From Spirochaetes bacterium ADurb.Bin110 (GTDB taxonomy: Bacteria; Spirochaetota; Spirochaetia; Treponematales; Rectinemataceae): a stretch of 18,746 nucleotides of DNA. The DNA is taken from NCBI GenBank assembly GCA_002070755.1, contig MWDY01000276.1, positions 1-18,746 of the forward strand, written 5' to 3'. The notes below the pieces were generated by a model. The model was not told the DNA's origin and searched no databases. It saw only the letters and a program-made list of their open reading frames with translations. Positions 1-6,726 of the stretch are shown here, piece after piece. The position numbers were made by a program, and so were the translations under genes. Numbering within the stretch: position 1 is the stretch's first letter; every line of letters begins with the position of its first letter.

Positions 1-1
1 G

Positions 2-676
2 GCGCGTGGATTAGCTGCACTCGACTTTGATATTTCCAGTGGGATTCTCGATAAATTGTTGTATTATATCGATGAACTAGAGCGATGGAATCCTGTCTAT
101 GGCTTTGTCAAAGCTGAAGGCCAAGATTTAATTATTAAGCATGTGCTGGACAGCCTTGGCCCTTGGCGAATATTGGAGGATCTGTTCATTGAAATGAATA
201 AGCAATTCTCCGATAATAATGAGCTGCGCATCGCCGATATTGGAACAGGAGCAGGATTTCCGGGTATTCCACTAGCCATCGCATTTCCTCAAAGATCTTT
301 TCTTTTGATTGAAAGAATAGAGAAAAGAGCTCGTTTTCTAGAAAATGTTATCTGTATACTAGGACTCGAAAATGTAGAAATTCATCAAAACACAGTAGAA
401 GATGAAGACGAACCTTTGAGATGTGTAATATTCAGGGCATTGAGGCCATTCACAGATAAAAAATTATTCCGAACCATTTGGAAAAAGATCCAATTGGGCG
501 GAGCTTTGTGCGCCTATAAAGGCCGCATTATGCATGCAAAGCTAGAATTGACGGGGCTCTTGGATGATTCTGTACTTAGCAGCATGGCAGCTCATGCCAA
601 GATTACTCCTGTCTGGGTACCATTCTTGGAAGAAGAGCGCTGTTTGGTTGTAGCGAGAAAAACGCTGAACATCTGA
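2..676 (+). CDS. rsmG: 16S rRNA (guanine527-N7)-methyltransferase RsmG, 5'-truncated by window edge
   Basis: RsmG (GidB) methylates N7 of G527 in 16S rRNA using S-adenosylmethionine. The frame is open to the left edge: codons before the first possible internal start (TTG at 56) already read like the RsmG N-terminus (GLAALDFDIS, then LLYYIDELERWN), so the true start lies outside the window. The SAM-binding motif I is visible as IADIGTGAGFPGIPLA, followed by the acidic strand-end LIERIEKRARFLENV, and HVLDSL upstream is the usual RsmG HxxDSL element. The C-terminal half (VIFRALRPF, LGGALCAYKG) fits the family. It is the only plus-strand gene in the first 5.7 kb and is convergent with ogt. Seen: motifs and open frame. 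Known: the reaction. The assignment is secure; only the start is unknown. Confidence 0.93.
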   Translation, partial: ARGLAALDFDISSGILDKLLYYIDELERWNPVYGFVKAEGQDLIIKHVLDSLGPWRILEDLFIEMNKQFSDNNELRIADIGTGAGFPGIPLAIAFPQRSFLLIERIEKRARFLENVICILGLENVEIHQNTVEDEDEPLRCVIFRALRPFTDKKLFRTIWKKIQLGGALCAYKGRIMHAKLELTGLLDDSVLSSMAAHAKITPVWVPFLEEERCLVVARKTLNI

Positions 677-727
677 GGATACCTTGGGATACATGCAGGT
701 AGTGTAGGTGGAGTATTTAGGGTATTG

Positions 728-817
728 GGGGACGGAGGTTTAAAAGGATTGATAAGGTCTATGGAGTTTTATGAGAAACCTGTAGGGCTTATGGGGGACC
801 CTATGGGGACAGAGGTT
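728..817 (+). repeat. Two direct copies of the GGGGACGGAGGTT microrepeat in the rsmG-ogt gap
   Basis: Copy one is GGGGACGGAGGTTTAAAAG from 728; copy two is GGGGACAGAGGTTCAAAAG from 805 (one core mismatch). The similarity continues past the core into a T/C-AAAAG extension that also occurs at 1744, so the ancestral unit is longer than 13 bp. The rest of the 677-902 gap shows no credible gene and only a weak 5-bp stem (GTCAA/TTGAC) near 870-886. Confidence 0.85.
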
Positions 818-902
818 CAAAAGATCAATTATTAAGAAGATTCGAGCACCATGAGAAGGACATTTAAGAAGTCAAGCAAGCTTTGACAGCCAAATAGCAG
901 TA

Positions 903-1550
903 TTACCTTTGATAATCTATCGAATAATCCCAAAATTTGGCTCTTTCTATAATCACTTTGTTTGAGCGAATGAGGACGCCTTCGTTTTCGAGAAGAAATC
1001 GCTTCATCGCAATTCCTCCTTGATATCCTGCAAGATTTCCATTTGATGCTACTATGCGATGGCAGGGAATTAGAAGAGGAAGCGGATTATGTGAGAGCGA
1101 TCTTGCAACTGCTCGAAAAGAGAACTGTCTGCTGCAAGCTTTCGCAAGTTCCTTATAACTGCTTATAAAACCGAAGGGGATAGTGGCCTCCATCAAGAGT
1201 ACTTTTTGTTGGAATTCCGGTAGATTAAGATGTGAAAGGGAATCCTTGATGATGTTAATAGGCAACTGCACCGGATGGCCTGAAAGCACATTTAAAATCA
1301 ATTGCAGAATCAGTTCGACATGTTGAGGCAAGTGAACTTTTTTTCTCCATGGCTCTAAGAGATAGAAATCGGTCTTTGCTTGGGCTATTCGGGACACTCC
1401 CTCTTTAGGAAGATAGATACGGTGAACTCTTGGAGCATCTATGTCTTGCCAAATAAGGAGGATATCTCCAAAAGGAGATGGAATACTATGGTAGAATGTT
1501 GGCAAGTGTTGTGGCGATGGCAAAAAAGATGTGCTCAGGCTTTTCATCAT
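903..1550 (-). CDS. ogt: Methylated-DNA--protein-cysteine S-methyltransferase (O6-alkylguanine-DNA alkyltransferase)
   Basis: This suicide enzyme transfers alkyl groups from O6-alkylguanine in DNA to its own cysteine. The C-terminal catalytic domain is clear: the helix-turn-helix start EFQQKVLLMEATIPFG, the arginine finger in FRAVARSL, the asparagine hinge in SHNPLP, then the active-site cysteine in IPCHRIV and the closing NLAGYQGG. The N-terminal part (FYHSIPSPFGDILLIW) fits the less conserved first domain. Neither possible start has a Shine-Dalgarno sequence. The ATG pair at 1550/1547 lies 7 nt after the thrB stop and is preferred, but an upstream ATG at 1589 would add 13 residues and overlap thrB by 32 bp. 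It is the last gene of the thrC-thrB-ogt run. The family call is secure; the start is not. Confidence 0.9.
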   Translation of the reverse strand: MMKSLSTSFLPSPQHLPTFYHSIPSPFGDILLIWQDIDAPRVHRIYLPKEGVSRIAQAKTDFYLLEPWRKKVHLPQHVELILQLILNVLSGHPVQLPINIIKDSLSHLNLPEFQQKVLLMEATIPFGFISSYKELAKACSRQFSFRAVARSLSHNPLPLLIPCHRIVASNGNLAGYQGGIAMKRFLLENEGVLIRSNKVIIERAKFWDYSIDYQR

Positions 1551-1557
1551 ATTTGGA

Positions 1558-2670
1558 CTATTTATTCTGAGAATGACTCTTAAGATCATTGGTACATATT
1601 TTTCTAGTTCTGATTCCTAGGTTGTCAACATTTAGAGGCAAGGCTATCCAATTGTGGGTTGCCTTTTCTGCAATTCGTGTCTCAAGCATTTCATTCAAGC
1701 TCTTTGTTGTACTGGATGTTATGATAGGGATCTTGGGGATATTGGGGACGGAGGTTTCAAAGATTGCCATAATAGTAGGACCAGAGCCTGAGATACAGAT
1801 CATCTTTGCACCTTGTTCGAGACATGCAGTTTTTACTATTTCAAAATCAGGAATAAGAGGTCGACGATATGGTTCGTGGATTCGATCTGAACATGCACAG
1901 CTTAAAAGATTCAGATCAGCCTTAAGAAAAGCCAGAGCTACAAGCGCTGCATGAGAAATACCGTGAACCACATCTTGTCTTGAATAGGAATCTGGAAGAG
2001 CGTTTCGTGCGATGCTTGTTTCAAGAATAAAATCAGGAATTAAAGCTATAAATTGCCAATGCTCAGGAGCTGGATTCTGGCTGATTGCTATACCCTCGTC
2101 GGTGAGCGCTGCAGCTGTAAAACCACCATAGATAGCTGGAGCTGCATTGTCGGCATGCCCCTCGATATCGGTTGCTGCTCTAAGAAGAAAACGCTGATTT
2201 GCTTCTTCGTGTAGAAAGCTTGTTAGATTCGTCAGCTCAACCTCCGTCCCTGTGTAATCTGTTGGGTTAACCTCTGTCCCCAGGCTACCAATCAGATCAA
2301 CATCATCAACCTCCGTCCCTATGCCAGCTAGATCTTGTAGACTCTTGACTTTTTTTCCTGAAAGAAGGAGCGCGGCTGCAGCACCAGCTACAGCAAGCGA
2401 TGCGCTTGACCCAAGACCTCTAGCCGGAGGAATGCCCGTAATGATCTCGACAGAGATTTTGGGGACGGAGGTTTGTAATAGCATACAGCTATGGCGAAAA
2501 GAGCGTAGGAAAAGATTGTCCTCGTTGGCCCATTCTACAGGGCAGCCCTTGATCTGGGTTCTTTCAGCTCGCTCGAAACGCACGATATTCGAAAGAGACA
2601 ATGCTATTCCAAGGCAATCGAAACCTGGGCCAAGATTTGCACAACTAGCAGGAACTTCGATCTCTATCAT
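1558..2670 (-). CDS. thrB: Homoserine kinase, with in-frame microrepeat insertions
   Basis: ThrB phosphorylates homoserine to O-phosphohomoserine, the substrate of ThrC encoded just upstream. GHMP-kinase marks are present: PASCANLGPGFDCLG near the N-terminus, the ATP loop PPARGLGSSA around residues 81-90, IEGHADNAAPA around 169-179, and the C-terminal glycine motif ISGSGPT around 293-299. The start ATG at 2670 has GAGG 6 nt upstream and lies 7 nt after the thrC stop; a start at 2727 would invade thrC. At 370 residues it is longer than usual bacterial ThrB (about 300-320). Much of the excess is a segment at about residues 116-158 holding three GTEV tetrapeptides encoded by the microrepeat; two more copies are read as TSVP at 67-70 and 307-310. 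Whether the enzyme is fully active is not known, but the frame is intact and the motifs are kept. Confidence 0.92.
   Translation of the reverse strand: MIEIEVPASCANLGPGFDCLGIALSLSNIVRFERAERTQIKGCPVEWANEDNLFLRSFRHSCMLLQTSVPKISVEIITGIPPARGLGSSASLAVAGAAAALLLSGKKVKSLQDLAGIGTEVDDVDLIGSLGTEVNPTDYTGTEVELTNLTSFLHEEANQRFLLRAATDIEGHADNAAPAIYGGFTAAALTDEGIAISQNPAPEHWQFIALIPDFILETSIARNALPDSYSRQDVVHGISHAALVALAFLKADLNLLSCACSDRIHEPYRRPLIPDFEIVKTACLEQGAKMICISGSGPTIMAIFETSVPNIPKIPIITSSTTKSLNEMLETRIAEKATHNWIALPLNVDNLGIRTRKICTNDLKSHSQNK
1744..1757 (+). repeat. Microrepeat copy in thrB (read as TSVP)
   Basis: GGGGACGGAGGTTT is an exact core match, with flanks ATATT on the left and CAAAG on the right that resemble the noncoding copies at 728 and 805. 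On the thrB coding strand it is read as Thr-Ser-Val-Pro at residues 307-310, just after the conserved ISGSGPT motif. Confidence 0.85.
2239..2319 (-). repeat. Triplet of in-frame microrepeats in thrB (each read as GTEV)
   Basis: Three copies lie at 2239-2250, 2269-2281 (one mismatch, T for C) and 2308-2319. Start-to-start spacings are 30 and 39 bp, both multiples of three, so each is read in the same codon phase as Gly-Thr-Glu-Val. The intervening residues (DDVDLIGSL and NPTDYT) are acidic or polar and fit no known ThrB motif. Confidence 0.88.
2461..2474 (+). repeat. Microrepeat copy in thrB (read as TSVP)
   Basis: GGGGACGGAGGTTT, an exact core preceded by ATTTT. It encodes TSVP at thrB residues 67-70, just before the beta strand leading to the ATP-binding loop. 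Confidence 0.85.
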
Positions 2671-2677
2671 GAAAACC

Positions 2678-4303
2678 TCATATTGTTGATTTTCTATAGA
2701 CTTGCGATTCGGCAGTCTTATGAACAAAATCAGCTAAGACTGATTCTAGATTCGACTCCTCAACAATCATAGCATGATTTATTTTAGCGGTGACAAGGTC
2801 AGCAATAGGCTTGGGGACAGAGATATCTGTAGAGTTTGAAAGCTCAAAGGCTAGCGGAAGTTCATTATGAGAAATGAGCGAATTTTGAAGATTGCCTTGC
2901 AAAGCTGCAAGGCAGGATTTTGGAAACTTAAAAGGGCTCGCGGTTGCGGCGATGACGATGGGATTGATTGCCTGAGCTTTGATGATCTTACTATCTTTTT
3001 GATGATTTTGCGAATTACCGAAGACTTCATGAGCAACCTTGCAAGCAACTGCGGTATGAGGATCGACAAGCAAATTGTGGACTTCCCACATATGCCGAAT
3101 GCTCTGGAGCGTCTGAAAATCATCAGCCCATCCAGCATAAAAGTCCGATATATTGATAGCAAATTGCTCCGGAATTTGGAAGAAGCCTTCATTTTCGAAT
3201 CGATGCATTAGTCTCGATACGGATTCGGAGTTATTGCCAAAAGCATGATAGAGGAGCCGCTCGAGATTGCTTGAGATGAGGATATCCATTGAAGGACTTG
3301 GCGTTTTATTGAATGCTCTTCTTTTATCATAGATGCCCGTTGCGAAAAAATCATAGAGAATCCTATTAGAATTAGAAGCGCAGACTAGTCTCCGAATAGG
3401 CAGCCCCATCGCCTTGGCATATCTTGCTGCAAGAATGTCACCAAAATTGCCGCTTGGAACAACCACATCAAAGGATCCGTCACAATTAATAGCACCTGCA
3501 AAATATAGATCCCGCCATGCTTTTACATAATATACTATTTGAGGCAGAAGCCTCCCCATGTTTATGGAATTGGCAGAACTGAGCCGAATTCCAAAAAAAG
3601 GAGATCTAGGATCTTTTGCGCTCTGAAAAATATTTTTTGCTTTTCGCTGGGCATCGTCGAAAGTTCCTTTTAGTCCAATAACGCATCGATCTTCAAGAGG
3701 GACGGAGGTCATTTGCAATCTTTGGATTTCACTTGTCCCTTCTGCTGGATATATCACCGCGATGCGGATTCCTTGCTGTCCACCAAGCCCTGCAAGAGCA
3801 GCCGATCCAGTATCACCCGATGTTGCTGTAAGTACGAGAACAGGCTCATCTATACCGCATTTCTCGAGGCTTTTGCTCAATAGTCCTCCAAGAATGCTTA
3901 GTGCGAGGTCTTTAAAGGCGCATGTCATGCCATGAAAAAGCTCGAGTAAGAAAAATTGCGTCGGTTGTTTTTCGTCTCGGTATTCGTTTTTGCAGTCTAA
4001 CGAACCTGCATTCGATAGCAATACTATTTCCGGCGTATCGAACTTCGATTTGTCGCAAGAGGACGAATAAGCTTCTTCGATTAGGGGACGGAGCTCTGCC
4101 TCGCTCCAATCGAACCAAGGCGATAGAACGATCCATGCGAGCTCAGCATAGTTGAGTTTTGGCTCAAAAAGCGCCTCAGGACTCAGTTTGGGGATATTTC
4201 GAGGTACAAAAAGTCCGCCATCTTGCGGCATGCCCTGCACAATCGCTTCGGCTATGCTAACATCGACTTTAGAATCCCTAGTACTCGTATATCTAATAGC
4301 CAT
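2678..4303 (-). CDS. thrC: Threonine synthase
   Basis: ThrC converts O-phosphohomoserine to threonine with pyridoxal phosphate. The N-terminal MAIRYTSTRD, the GLFVP segment, the PLP-lysine motif in ELFHGMTCAFKDLAL (Lys about residue 131), TATSGDTGSAALAGL, SANSINMGRLLPQ and PSGNFGDILAARYAK are all characteristic. The ATG at 4303 is chosen because homology-like sequence begins there; its ribosome site is weak, and an upstream TTG at 4348 would add 15 unlikely residues and run into the terminator. The length of about 541 residues suits the longer, fungal/E. coli-like subfamily but is at its high end. The usual HGPT is HGMT here. Three degenerate microrepeats fall inside the gene (2813, 3699, 4084). 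It is followed by thrB after 7 nt, so the two are probably co-transcribed. Confidence 0.94.
   Translation of the reverse strand: MAIRYTSTRDSKVDVSIAEAIVQGMPQDGGLFVPRNIPKLSPEALFEPKLNYAELAWIVLSPWFDWSEAELRPLIEEAYSSSCDKSKFDTPEIVLLSNAGSLDCKNEYRDEKQPTQFFLLELFHGMTCAFKDLALSILGGLLSKSLEKCGIDEPVLVLTATSGDTGSAALAGLGGQQGIRIAVIYPAEGTSEIQRLQMTSVPLEDRCVIGLKGTFDDAQRKAKNIFQSAKDPRSPFFGIRLSSANSINMGRLLPQIVYYVKAWRDLYFAGAINCDGSFDVVVPSGNFGDILAARYAKAMGLPIRRLVCASNSNRILYDFFATGIYDKRRAFNKTPSPSMDILISSNLERLLYHAFGNNSESVSRLMHRFENEGFFQIPEQFAINISDFYAGWADDFQTLQSIRHMWEVHNLLVDPHTAVACKVAHEVFGNSQNHQKDSKIIKAQAINPIVIAATASPFKFPKSCLAALQGNLQNSLISHNELPLAFELSNSTDISVPKPIADLVTAKINHAMIVEESNLESVLADFVHKTAESQVYRKSTI
2813..2825 (+). repeat. Degenerate microrepeat in thrC (read as ISVP)
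   Basis: GGGGACAGAGATA matches the first ten core bases with one change, then diverges. The coding strand reads Ile-Ser-Val-Pro. The match is weaker than the other copies, so it could be a decayed copy or chance. Confidence 0.5.
3699..3710 (+). repeat. Microrepeat in thrC (read as TSVP)
   Basis: GGGACGGAGGTC matches 11 of the 12 bases in the core. The thrC strand reads Met-Thr-Ser-Val-Pro-Leu in a segment between conserved blocks. Confidence 0.7.
4084..4095 (+). repeat. Degenerate microrepeat in thrC (read as ELRP)
   Basis: GGGGACGGAGCT is exact over the first ten bases. Here the thrC frame reads Glu-Leu-Arg-Pro, a different codon phase from the TSVP copies in the same gene. Confidence 0.55.
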
Positions 4304-4336
4304 GTATAGAGCATACAAAACTCGCAAGAATGAGAA

Positions 4337-4372
4337 AAGCCCGCGCAAGGCTTATTTTCTTGCAGTGGGCTT
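4337..4372 (-). terminator. Rho-independent terminator after ferritin, in the thrC leader
   Basis: On the minus strand AAGCCC, a short bulge, GCAAG, a loop of about 9 nt, CTTGC and GGGCTT form an interrupted hairpin followed by TTTTCTC. It lies 42 nt after the ferritin stop and 34 nt before the thrC ATG. It most simply ends the ferritin transcript. Its position right before thrC also makes attenuation possible, but no threonine-rich leader peptide is visible. Confidence 0.75.
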
Positions 4373-4413
4373 ATGACAGTTCATTTTGGTGATATTAGTG
4401 CAATGCTAGATAC

Positions 4414-4932
4414 TCAGATCTTATTAAAATCAAGCGGTACTGAAGATTCTCGTCTGCCAAGTTCCGCATCTAGCAAATATAATCCCTGAGGAGAATTGCC
4501 GAGTAGATCTATCTTTTGGATTATCTCAATAGCATTTTTCTCTTCCTCGACCTGCTCGTCTATATACCACTGAGCAAGTATCTGTGTAGCATAATCTTTC
4601 TCTGCAATAGCCAATTCCATGATTTCGCGGATGCTAGCGGTTACACTTTCCTCATGGGCAAGCACATGTTGGAAGAGAGGCTTAATTTCTTTTTCTTTGA
4701 ATTCGGGTCTATCGATTTTGGTATATGAAACTTCAGCATTCTGATCGTGCAGATATTCTGCGAATTTAATAGCGTGAAACATTTCTTCATGATACTGCGC
4801 TGTGAGCCATTTCCCTACTCCTGTATAGCCTAGCTCTTTCATTTTTGCAGACATAGCGAGATAGAGATAGGCTGAGTACATTTCTCTATTGATTTGTAGA
4901 TTGATTCGATCGATCATTTTTTGCGATAACAT
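4414..4932 (-). CDS. ftnA: Bacterial non-haem ferritin
   Basis: This is an iron-storage protein that oxidises Fe(II) at a diiron centre and stores ferric mineral in a 24-mer shell. The 172 residues match the usual length. All ferroxidase ligands of E. coli FtnA are seen at the same numbers: Glu17 (INREMYSAY), Glu50 and His53 (YHEEMFHA), Glu94 (AHEESV), Gln127 and Glu130 (DEQVEEEK). The ATG at 4932 has a strong AGGAGG site. It sits between tag and thrC with a candidate promoter (4995-5023), an inverted repeat in the leader and a terminator, so it looks like a single-gene unit. Nothing in the sequence is a recognisable Fur or PerR box. Confidence 0.96.
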   Translation of the reverse strand: MLSQKMIDRINLQINREMYSAYLYLAMSAKMKELGYTGVGKWLTAQYHEEMFHAIKFAEYLHDQNAEVSYTKIDRPEFKEKEIKPLFQHVLAHEESVTASIREIMELAIAEKDYATQILAQWYIDEQVEEEKNAIEIIQKIDLLGNSPQGLYLLDAELGRRESSVPLDFNKI

Positions 4933-4956
4933 ATCATTCCTCCTAATTTATTCAGA

Positions 4957-4979
4957 TAGCATGATTAGATTTCATGCTA
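4957..4979. promoter_or_regulatory. Perfect 8-7-8 inverted repeat in the ferritin leader
   Basis: TAGCATGA, a 7-nt spacer, then TCATGCTA. It falls between the predicted transcription start and the ferritin ribosome site, so it can act either as an operator (half-site centres 15 bp apart) or as an RNA hairpin in the 5' leader. It does not match the Fur or PerR consensus known to me. Confidence 0.55.
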
Positions 4980-4994
4980 AGGCTATGCTCTTTA

Positions 4995-5023
4995 AATATA
5001 ATGTTTTTTATATAAAGCGTAAA
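4995..5023 (-). promoter_or_regulatory. Candidate sigma70-type promoter for ferritin
   Basis: Minus strand: -35 TTTACG, 17-nt spacer, -10 TATATT. The start would fall about 55 nt before the ferritin ATG. The -35 box ends 14 nt after the tag stop, which supports independent expression of ferritin. Confidence 0.55.
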
Positions 5024-5037
5024 ATAGGAAATAGGAT

Positions 5038-5607
5038 TTAGCTAAGATTTGCAATTTCTGCATGTCTAAAGCAACTTATAAGATGATCGTTGATGATGCC
5101 TATGGCTTGCATATGGGCGTATACTGTGATCGATCCAACAAATGAAAAACCGGCTTTTTTCATTTCATTGCTGACCAGATCTGAAAGCTCTGTCTGTGCG
5201 GGGATTTTAGAAATATCCTGCCAATGGTTGACAATTGGGCGGCCCTCGACAAAGTGCCAGATCCAAGCATCAAAGGAACCACATTTTTTCTGAATTGTGC
5301 AGAAAGCGCGCGCATTTTTGACAGCAGCTTCCAATTTTAGTCTGTTTCGTATAAGCCCAGGATCTGAAAGCAAACTAGTCATATCTTTCTCGCAAAAGCT
5401 AGCAACTATCTCTGGCCTAAAATTCGCAAATGCTTTTCGGTAAGCTTCGCGTTTGCCGAGAATAGTTCGCCAGGACAAGCCTGCTTGCTGGGTTTCGAGT
5501 AGCAAGAATTCGAAATGAGTTTGATCATCATGAACGGGGCTACCCCATTCTTCATCGTGATATCGAACATATACTGGGTCGCTTCCACACCATGGGCAAC
5601 GAGTCAT
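5038..5607 (-). CDS. tag: DNA-3-methyladenine glycosylase I
   Basis: Tag removes 3-methyladenine from alkylated DNA by base excision. The 189 residues match the family. The zinc site of E. coli Tag is seen at identical positions: Cys4 (TRCPWCG), His17 (VRYHDEEWG), His175 and Cys179 (DHLISCFRH). Glu38 and Trp46 of the base-binding pocket are present in LLLETQQAGLSW. The start ATG at 5607 lacks a clear Shine-Dalgarno sequence. It is divergent from the exported protein gene at 5743. Together with ogt, 3.5 kb away on the same strand, this gives two alkylation-repair functions close together, although ferritin and thrCB lie between them and no Ada-like regulator is present. Confidence 0.96.
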   Translation of the reverse strand: MTRCPWCGSDPVYVRYHDEEWGSPVHDDQTHFEFLLLETQQAGLSWRTILGKREAYRKAFANFRPEIVASFCEKDMTSLLSDPGLIRNRLKLEAAVKNARAFCTIQKKCGSFDAWIWHFVEGRPIVNHWQDISKIPAQTELSDLVSNEMKKAGFSFVGSITVYAHMQAIGIINDHLISCFRHAEIANLS

Positions 5608-5651
5608 AAAAGCAGAATACCACAGCTATAAATAGGAAAGAAGACGGACTA

Positions 5652-5680
5652 TTGATAGCAAATTAGATATTGTAATATAT
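5652..5680 (+). promoter_or_regulatory. Candidate promoter for the exported barrel-like protein
   Basis: TTGATA at 5652-5657, then an AT-rich segment with ATATAT at 5675-5680 (17-nt spacer). The match is modest and the region is AT-rich, so this is tentative. Confidence 0.35.
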
Positions 5681-5742
5681 TGTCGATTATGAGCTGCTAG
5701 TTCAGCATTTTTCATGCAGATTAAGTAGCATAGGAGGATCGC

Positions 5743-6276
5743 ATGAGAAAAAGCAAAATTGCTATGGTTGCTTGTATGATGATCGTTGCCATATTAAGCC
5801 CTTTGCTTGCACAGAACGTTACAAATGAAGTTCATACCGAACCAGGTGAGATGCATGCTTTGGGAGGAATAGGCTTTGGATGGAGAGGCATTGGGGTAAG
5901 TGGCGGAATAGAATATATCTTGCAGAAATTCAGCATTCCGAATTTTCCTCTTTCGATGGGTGTGATGGCGATTGCCGGCATGGATTTTGGAAGAGGTTTC
6001 GATCTTTCTGCATCTACAATGGCTACACTTCATTGGGGTATGAAAGCCTATAAAGATTTTCCTGAATTTATTAGAAATCTTGACTGGTATATTGGTCTTG
6101 GCATGGGAGTCGGGATCGTTTCCACTTTTGGTTTTGGGATTTCTACCGGAGGCGGATTTTCTTACTATGTGAATGATAAATTTGCTATAGATCTGCATTC
6201 TTACTATATCAATTATTTTGTGGGGGGTGGTTCCGGTTTTAGCGAAACGATTGGAATTCGCTATGCTTTGAAATGA
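5743..6276 (+). CDS. Small exported, probably outer-membrane beta-barrel protein of unknown function
   Basis: I do not recognise a named family. Residues 1-23 form a signal peptide: basic MRKSKI, a hydrophobic core, then LLAQ with a likely cut after LLA. The mature part of about 154 residues is rich in Gly, Phe and aromatics in alternating patterns (GGIGFGWRGIGVSGGIEYIL, STGGGFSYYVN, SETIGIRYALK), as in small outer-membrane barrels. The length would suit about eight strands. The ATG at 5743 has AGGAGG 5 nt upstream. A clear terminator follows, so it is likely monocistronic and divergent from tag. A periplasmic or lipoprotein-like role cannot be excluded; no lipobox cysteine is present. Confidence 0.75.
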   Translation: MRKSKIAMVACMMIVAILSPLLAQNVTNEVHTEPGEMHALGGIGFGWRGIGVSGGIEYILQKFSIPNFPLSMGVMAIAGMDFGRGFDLSASTMATLHWGMKAYKDFPEFIRNLDWYIGLGMGVGIVSTFGFGISTGGGFSYYVNDKFAIDLHSYYINYFVGGGSGFSETIGIRYALK

Positions 6277-6328
6277 GTTCATTGCTTTATTATTGCTATT
6301 TTCATAATTACTTCGGATTCTCATATTG

Positions 6329-6361
6329 CGCACAGCTATAGTTTTGAGCTGTGCGTTTTTT
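6329..6361 (+). terminator. Rho-independent terminator after the exported barrel-like protein
   Basis: CGCACAGCT, a 9-nt loop, AGCTGTGCG gives a perfect 9-bp stem, followed by six T residues. It lies 52 nt after the stop codon at 6276. Confidence 0.9.
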
Positions 6362-6467
6362 GTGGACTTTTGGCTTTATGTTGATCCTCAGCTGATGACT
6401 TCATTTATCGCTTTTTGTGCATTTTCTTAGCCATCTTGATTGGCTATATTTTTGGGCGTCCATAATC

Positions 6468-6594
6468 AAACCTCCGTCCCTAAAGCTTAATCAAACCTCC
6501 GTCCCCAAAATAATCCCTAAGTAAAGCAAGGTGCCAGGCTCCGTCTCAACCTTCAAGGCCGCCAAAATCAAGGAAGATCAAACCTCCGTCCCCC
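6468..6594 (-). repeat. Cluster of three microrepeats in the noncoding interval
   Basis: Copies at 6468-6480, 6493-6506 and 6580-6593, all in the same orientation and all preceded by ATC, giving the extended form ATCAAACCTCCGTCCCC. The first two are 25 bp apart, the third a further 87 bp away. Confidence 0.88.
6530..6547 (+). repeat. GGTGCCAGGCTCCGTC element beside the microrepeats
   Basis: GGTGCCAGGCTCCGTCTC contains a half-palindrome-like GGTGCCAGGC and then CTCCGTC, which is shared with the 13-mer. Phrases of the GGTGCC-nGGCACC type are known from REP-like elements associated with Y1 (IS200/RAYT-type) transposases. The link here is by resemblance only. Confidence 0.4.
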
Positions 6595-6726
6595 AAAAAG
6601 CTCCAAAAAAGCTCCAACAGTCACCTACAATCGCCCAAAAATCACCAAGACAACCAGAGACCTCAAGAACCAAGGCCTATAGACTCTTAGGATATTCTTG
6701 CGATCTCGATGAAGTATGTGCTGAGT

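Larger units (their letters stand above)
6362..6726. other. Gene-poor interval between two convergent genes, carrying the microrepeat cluster
   Basis: No convincing gene is seen. There is a weak hairpin at 6428-6446 (TAGCCA/TGGCTA followed by a T-rich run). Then come three microrepeats, the phrase GGTGCCAGGCTCCGTCTC at 6530-6547, and a GTG-initiated frame at 6531-6767. That frame has a low-complexity Lys/Pro/Ser N-terminus, includes a TSVP from a repeat, lacks a ribosome site and overlaps the patatin gene end antisense. Its last 30 residues (from TKAYRLLGYSCDLDEV) look more protein-like, so it may be the eroded tail of a lost gene. Confidence 0.5.

Noticed and set aside
2239..2319. Regularly spaced repeats as a small CRISPR array
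   Set aside because: Spacings (30, 39 bp) and copies elsewhere vary widely, copies occur in both orientations, the repeat is only 13 bp, the region is coding, and no cas gene is present.
2321..2689. 122-residue plus-strand frame opposite thrB
   Set aside because: It is antisense to the conserved GHMP-kinase motifs of thrB, with no recognisable domain; a shadow frame.
4437..4449. SSVP near the ferritin C-terminus as a decayed microrepeat
   Set aside because: Only about 8 of 13 bases match, which is within chance.
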